Origin: Pigoraptor vietnamica
Taxonomy: Eukaryota; Opisthokonta; Filasterea
Length of the DNA stretch: 13,836 bases
NCBI GenBank assembly: GCA_943704525.1
Contig: CALSCQ010001684.1
Location: forward strand, 1 to 13,836
Direction of reading: 5' to 3'
Part shown: in pieces, positions 9,768 through 13,836 of the stretch
Numbering within the stretch: position 1 is the stretch's first letter
Layout of the letters: the number at the start of each line of letters is the position of its first letter
Made by a program: the position numbers and the translations under genes
Notes under the pieces: generated by a model
Told to the model about the DNA's origin: nothing
The model's database searches: none
Seen by the model: only the letters and a program-made list of their open reading frames with translations

Positions 9768-9969
9768 TTTCTCTCTGTTAGCGAGCCCGTTGTACCGCAT
9801 ATTCGCCTTCAATACGGTGACACTCCCCCAATAACACCCTCAACGTACGCCGTGGTGCTGTGTGCCTATCCGTTTTTCTGCGCTTCGACGACGGATAAAC
9901 GGCTGACGCAAAACATTGCCCATAGTGAGTGGGACGGAAATACAAGTACAAGTGCACGGGACCGGCACC

Positions 9970-9977
9970 TCACGTGA
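9970..9977. promoter_or_regulatory. E-box TCACGTGA
   Basis: A palindromic CACGTG E-box with T/A flanks. With its neighbours it matches 9 of 10 bases of GTCACGTGAC, the type bound by MiT/TFE, USF and Myc-like bHLH proteins in animals. It is in the divergent spacer, about 420 bp from the MAGUK ATG. A short motif like this can occur by chance. Confidence 0.3.
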
Positions 9978-10106
9978 CCACCATTGTGTGCGGGCACCCA
10001 AGACGTGAAGAACACGCAAAACAATCGGAAAATAGAGGCCGATCAAATTAATTTCTCCGGATGAGTACGCACACAGAGACACCAACACAGCCGAGTACAA
10101 CAACGC

Positions 10107-10124
10107 GAGAGAGAGAGAGAGAGA
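10107..10124. repeat. (GA)9 run upstream of the MAGUK gene
   Basis: Uninterrupted GA dinucleotides about 270 bp before the MAGUK start codon. It is probably in the promoter or 5' UTR. Confidence 0.85.
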
Positions 10125-10396
10125 AGAGACAGAAAGCCACTTTTGTGCCAAAAACAGTGCGTTCTCACGAGTTTTCGCACCGAGGGCTCCCGGTGCATCC
10201 TGTCGCCTGTGATTGTCGCGGGACTTTTTTCGGCGGTGTGCGGGGCGTTGCCCGCCGTTTTTGTGGTGCGCCGAGTCAGTCGAACCCGGCGCTCGTGAGG
10301 GGCGCCACGCGAAATGATGGCGGCGACAGGTATTTATTTGTCTCGAGCGCTTGCGTGTATGCCTGCGAATGTGTGAATGTGTAAACGACCAGTACC

Positions 10397-10824
10397 ATGA
10401 GTGGCTTGTGTGTGTTTAGCAGGCTGTGGTCTCACTCTCAGCCATCGTACACAACAGACGTTGACCAGGTCATCGACCTGCTCGCGTCGCGAGGGGGCGC
10501 CGATGCAACTGCCACACGCGAGTTTCTGTCGCGACCGGACGTGAAGGCGGCTGTGCGGGCCGTGCAGCTGCTTCCCACGAATTCGCGCCCGACGACGATG
10601 GGCGGTGCGGCCGTGCTGAACGAGGTTGCTTCGTTGCTGGGACAGTTTTCGGGCGAGGATGCCGCGAAGGCCGCCGAGTTGCGCGCGATTCTGGAGAGCC
10701 CGCTGATCACCCTCGCTGTGTCGGTGCACGACCGCTTGGCGTCGCAGATATCGCTGGACACCCGCACAGGTGCGTGGGACTGTCTTTTTTTCTGTGCTTG
10801 TGTATTGTCACCTGCGTGTGTGTG

Positions 10825-10860
<36 letters not shown>

Positions 10861-13675
10861 TGTGTGCGTGCGTGCGTGTGTGTGTGTGTGTGTGTGTGTG
10901 CGTGTGTGTGTGGGCGTGTGCGTGCGTGTGTGTGTGTGTGTGCGCGCGCGCGCATGTGTGTGTGTGTGGGCGTGGGCGTGCGTGCGTGTGTGTGTATGTG
11001 ACTGTTTGTCTGTGTCTGCGTGTGGCGCGCTGAACGATGACGCGACTCCATTGCCGCAGCTGCGCCTGCGTCGGCGGCTGCGGGTGTCTCAGGCGAGCAG
11101 GTGCTGGAGGTGCAGATAGATAAGGGTGATGCCCCGCTCGGCGCGACCATTATGGAGAGGGACGGCAAGGTCGTCGTGGCGCGTATCATCCACGGGAGTG
11201 TCGCGCAGCGCAGCAAGCAGCTTCACGTCGATGACGAGGTGCATGCCGTGCCTCGCTTTGCGGGTTCGCGTGCGTTGCTTGTTTCGAACAGTCTGGGAAG
11301 GGCATGGCAGAGGGATGGATATTTCATCGCTTTGGACGTTTGGTGCAATTTTTAGGCGCCGAATTCGTAGTTTGCGTTCCGTGAGGCATTAGAACGTCTA
11401 CCAACGTGTTGTGTGTGCGTGCGTCGTTGCGCAGGTGCTCGAAGTGAACGGACTGTCGACGTCGCGCATGAAGCCGGACGACATTGTGGCTGCGGTGCGG
11501 AAGAGCGGGCGTGGCCCCGTCCACTTCAAGATCAGGCGAAAGGGGGTCGTCAACGGCGACCTGGAGGACACGGGCGAGGCGGTGCGTGTGCGATGCGATC
11601 TGTTTACGCGTTGTGTGTGTGTGTGTGAGTGGGTGTGGGTGCATGTGCATGTGCGTGTGTGTGTGTGTGTGTGTAGGTTGATGAGTGGATGCCGAAGTCC
11701 ACGGTATGTTTGCGGCTAGGCCGATGTGCATTGTCTCTCATGCTTTGGCGCCCAATGTCCCCCTGCAGCCCTTCTTCGTGCGCGCGCTGTTCGACTACGA
11801 CCCGTCCTCCGACGACCTCATTCCATGCAAGGAGGCCGGCATTCGCTTTCACCGCGGTGACATCCTGCACGTGCTCAACACGCGCGACCAGTACTGGTGG
11901 CAGGTGCGCGGATGTCAGGTCGGATGAATGCCGATCATCGCGGTTCGATTCTTCGCGCCTACTTGCTTGAGTCTCCGTCCTTTCTTCCTATCTATCCTTT
12001 TTTTTTCCTTCTCATTTTTTTTTCTTTCCTCTTTCCTTTCGTTTTGTTTCTTGCACTCAATCTCACGCTGCGGCGCTTTCTCAGGTGCGCAAGGAAGGCT
12101 CGGAAGCGGTCGGAATTGCGCCGAGCCTTTCGCTGGAGGACAGGAGGCAGCGTGCGCTGCAGCTCAGTGAGGCCAGCCAAAATAAGTGCGTGCGCGAGTG
12201 CGTACTGTTGCGCGCGAGTTGCGAGTTGCGTGGTAGCTCAGCATGTCCGTTCTGAGCACGTCGTACGAGTTGCGCTGTGCGCGGTGTGCTAGTTCAGACT
12301 GTCTGCATATCCCTACTGCGAGCTTTCGTATTGTCCGATGTGCTGACTCGTGTCTATTTTCGTCGCAGTGCCGCCGCGAAGAAGGAGAAGCGAAAGTCGT
12401 TTGTGGACCGCCTTTCAATTCGCCGCAAATCGGTGAACAAGGCCATGAAGCAAAGCGGGTGTTGCGGCGTGCGTGCGTGCGTGTGCATGACATGCATTTC
12501 CGTGCTGTCTGCGTCTGGTGTGTGTGTGTGTGTGTCTCTGCGTGTTTGCGATTGAGCTCTTCTTATGTCTGCGTTGTTTGCACTTTTACCGTGCTAAACT
12601 GTCCTTTCATCTCTCCACTCCTCGCTTCCCTCGCCGCGCAGCCCAGCGCACGGGCAGCTCGATCTTCGTGCTCGTGGGCCCTCTCATCTACGAGCGCGTC
12701 GTGCAACGCGACTTCCTCGGCGCGTCCATGCGCCCCGTCGTCCTCTGCGGTCCCACGGGCGTCGGCAGGAACACACTCTGCCGGCGCCTGCTCGAGGGAC
12801 CGGGGGCCAAGTTTGTCACTCCTGTGCCTCGTGAGTGTTGACCCAACAATTCCGCATGTAATCGTGCCTTTGCTTTAGAAGCTTGCTGTAGCCTATGAGA
12901 GGGCGTCTGTGTCTGTGCGTAGTGTGCGTGTTTGGCTGGTGTGTGTGTGTGCGTGTGTGTGTGCGTGTGTCTGGTGTGTGTGCGCGTGCGTGTGCCTTTT
13001 GTCTCTGGGTGTCTGTGTGTGTATCTGTGTTTGGGACACTGGGACTGGTGTGCTCAGCGCGATGGCACTTTCGCAGACACAAGCCGTGCAATGCGCGAGG
13101 GCGAGGCCAACGGGCGCGAGTACTTTTTTGTGTCTCGTGAGGAGATGCAAAGGGACGTTGCTGCGGTGAGTCTCTCCCAGTCACATGCACACTCTGCACT
13201 ACTCTCCCCCTTTTTTTGCCCCTCTCGCATCTCGCTCATCTCTCCCCGACCCCATTCCCCGTCGCCTCTTGTTCTCTCGCAGGGCAAGTTCATCGAACAC
13301 GGCGAATACAACGGAAACCTCTACGGCACGACGTTCGAGACTGTCAGGCAAATGTCCGAGACGCGGCGCATCTGCGTGCTCGACGTCCACCCGAGCTCTG
13401 TCGTCCCCATCTGTAACAGCGACGTTGGGTTTGCGATCATCTTCATCAAGCCCCCGTCGATGGACGTGCTTAAGAAAACGCGCAAGGAGATGAAGGAGTC
13501 GGCCCTCAAGGACCTCGTGACGCACGCTGAGATGATCGAGAGCTCGTTCGGCGGCGTGTTTGACGCCGTCGTCGTGAACGGCAACATTGATGCGGCGCTC
13601 AATGACCTCCGCGTTGCGTGCGACTCGCTCTGCACGGGGAAGCAATGGGTGTCGGCCGGCATTATGCGAGTGTGA
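10397..13675 (+). CDS. MPP: MPP/p55-like MAGUK scaffold (L27-L27-PDZ-SH3-GK), 9 exons, 569 aa
   Basis: Membrane-associated guanylate kinase scaffold that assembles polarity/adhesion or channel complexes under the plasma membrane. Coding exons: 10397-10769, 11060-11238, 11435-11581, 11769-11903, 12085-12185, 12369-12472, 12642-12830, 13077-13165, 13283-13675. Domains: L27N about 21-60; L27C about 73-117 ([21 protein letters not shown], typical of MPPs); PDZ about 138-222, with carboxylate loop PLGATI 150-155 and VLEVNG; SH3 about 235-295 ([23 protein letters not shown]); basic hook 313-342 ([12 protein letters not shown]); GK about 377-565. The GK P-loop reads GPTGVGRN (383-390), with Arg-Asn replacing the catalytic Lys-Ser/Thr, so it is probably a pseudokinase; the GMP-site parts [10 protein letters not shown] and GEYNGNLYG remain. 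The ATG at 10397 (context TACCATGA) follows an in-frame TAA at 10382. A 5' exon spliced to the TTTAG at 10428-10432 is possible but unneeded. The exon 6/7 junction is uncertain (see findings); other junctions are phase-consistent. Confidence 0.92.
10813..10998 (+). repeat. Long (TG)n/(TGCG)n/(CG)n tract in MAGUK intron 1
   Basis: It fills most of the 290-bp first intron (10770-11059). Bases 10813-10912 alternate pyrimidine and purine without a break. After a GGG interruption the pattern resumes at 10915-10968 and includes (CG)5. The intron starts with GTGCGT and ends TTGCCGCAG. All three frames across it give Cys/Val/Arg-rich translations that are not genuine protein. Confidence 0.95.
11611..11675 (+). 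repeat. (TG)n tract in MAGUK intron 3
   Basis: Two TG runs (about 11611-11627 and 11652-11675) separated by GGGTGTGGGTGC-like sequence, inside the 187-bp intron 11582-11768 between the PDZ and SH3 exons. The TG orientation is on the sense strand. Confidence 0.9.
11968..12084 (+). other. Long polypyrimidine tract and 3' splice site of MAGUK intron 4
   Basis: The last 110 bases of the intron 11904-12084 are strongly T/C-rich, with a T8 run and a T9 run, and end CTTTCTCAG. This is a textbook-strong acceptor between the two halves of the SH3 coding sequence (after WWQ, before VRKEG). Confidence 0.8.
12519..12536 (+). repeat. (TG)n tract in MAGUK intron 6
   Basis: A TG run of about 8 units in the intron between the basic hook and the GK domain. 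The donor side of the same intron carries tandem GTGCGT copies. Confidence 0.85.
12942..13030 (+). repeat. TG-rich tract in MAGUK intron 7
   Basis: Imperfect TG/CG repeats inside the 246-bp intron 12831-13076, which interrupts the GK domain between PVP and HTSR. The sequence is again TG on the sense strand. Confidence 0.85.
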
Positions 13676-13836
13676 GGCAGGCGTGTCGTGTCGCGGTGCG
13701 ACTGTGTGTGTGCGCGCGCGCGTGTGAGGTGATTTCGTGGTGTGTGCGTTGCTCCCTCAGTGGTACTCTCGACTCCTTCGAGTGTCTCTATTTTTTTTTT
13801 TTTTTCATTTCTCGCCCCTGTCGTCGCTGCGGCTAT
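13676..13836 (+). other. 3' flank of the MAGUK gene with a T15 run
   Basis: Downstream of the TGA at 13673-13675 there is TG/CG-rich sequence and then an uninterrupted run of 15 T at 13791-13805. No AATAAA is visible. The T-run could be a U-rich processing element in the 3' UTR or belong to the next gene beyond the window; the sequence does not decide this. Confidence 0.5.

Larger units (their letters stand above)
8765..10396. promoter_or_regulatory. Divergent 1.6-kb intergenic region (bidirectional promoter candidate)
   Basis: The start codons of beta-adaptin (minus) and the MAGUK (plus) face away from each other across this region, so it must hold both promoters and 5' UTRs. Visible contents are (GA)n runs near 9131 and 10107, an AT-rich patch at about 9205-9400, dyads GCCGACTCGGC (9633-9643) and GGCTGACTCAGCC (9755-9767), an E-box TCACGTGA (9970-9977) and a TATTTAT about 65 bp before the MAGUK ATG (10331-10337). 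The open frames in this interval have no recognisable domains. No tRNA or mobile-element hallmark was found. Confidence 0.6.

Noticed and set aside
10061-10384. A 107-residue open frame just upstream of the MAGUK
   Set aside because: It contains the GA repeat translated as alternating Arg-Glu, matches no family, and is more likely 5' UTR or promoter.
10770-11039. Long Cys/Val/Arg-rich open frames across the TG repeat
   Set aside because: They are translations of a (TG)n/(TGCG)n intron; flanking exons join in phase without them and restore the L27-to-PDZ order.
11940-11960. GGTTCGATTC, another T-loop-like string
   Set aside because: It is inside MAGUK intron 4 with no matching acceptor stem or anticodon arm.
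1-13836. Mobile element, CRISPR array or bacterial-type operon
   Set aside because: No terminal inverted repeats, transposase or reverse-transcriptase motifs, spaced direct repeats or Shine-Dalgarno-led gene strings were seen; the repeats are simple microsatellites.

Overview
This is a nuclear genomic window from a intron-rich, GC-rich eukaryote. It holds three complete spliced protein-coding genes with 21 short introns (about 90-290 bp) that end in canonical AG. The genes are a cyclic-nucleotide-gated (CNG) channel, a clathrin-adaptor beta subunit (beta-adaptin of AP-1/AP-2) and a membrane-associated guanylate kinase (MAGUK) of the MPP/p55 type with L27-L27-PDZ-SH3-GK architecture. MPP-type MAGUKs are known from animals and their unicellular relatives, and the intron/exon layout is compact, so my best inference is a unicellular holozoan, most likely a choanoflagellate. 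No species can be named from the sequence alone.

Layout, left to right. 1-429: region downstream of the CNG gene, with a GA microsatellite and no supported gene. 430-3686 (minus strand): CNG channel, 4 exons, 933 aa. 3687-4412: compact intergenic spacer carrying the 3' end of beta-adaptin and the 5' region of the channel gene, with a 16-bp perfect palindrome. 4413-8764 (minus strand): beta-adaptin, 11 exons, 969 aa. 8765-10396: 1.6-kb divergent spacer with an AT-rich patch and several short dyad elements. 10397-13675 (plus strand): MPP-like MAGUK, 9 exons, 569 aa. 13676-13836: its 3' flank, with a T15 run.

Exon structures were worked out by hand. Each junction uses GT...AG, keeps phase on both sides, and restores family-conserved sequence. 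Two junctions are less certain: whether the last exon of the channel is always spliced in, and the exact exon 6/7 junction of the MAGUK.

The three proteins belong to plasma-membrane signalling, scaffolding and clathrin trafficking. They do not form an operon, and a functional link is only inference. One possible link is visible. The tail of the channel carries two PVLPR[RK] SH3-ligand-like motifs, and retention of its last intron would give a C-terminus ending V-G-I, a class II PDZ-ligand type. The neighbouring MAGUK has both SH3 and PDZ modules.

I see no mobile element, CRISPR array, RNA gene or clearly novel system. The most unusual features are at the RNA level: splice donors dominated by GTGCG rather than GTAAG/GTGAG, and long sense-strand (TG)n/(TGCG)n tracts placed in introns.
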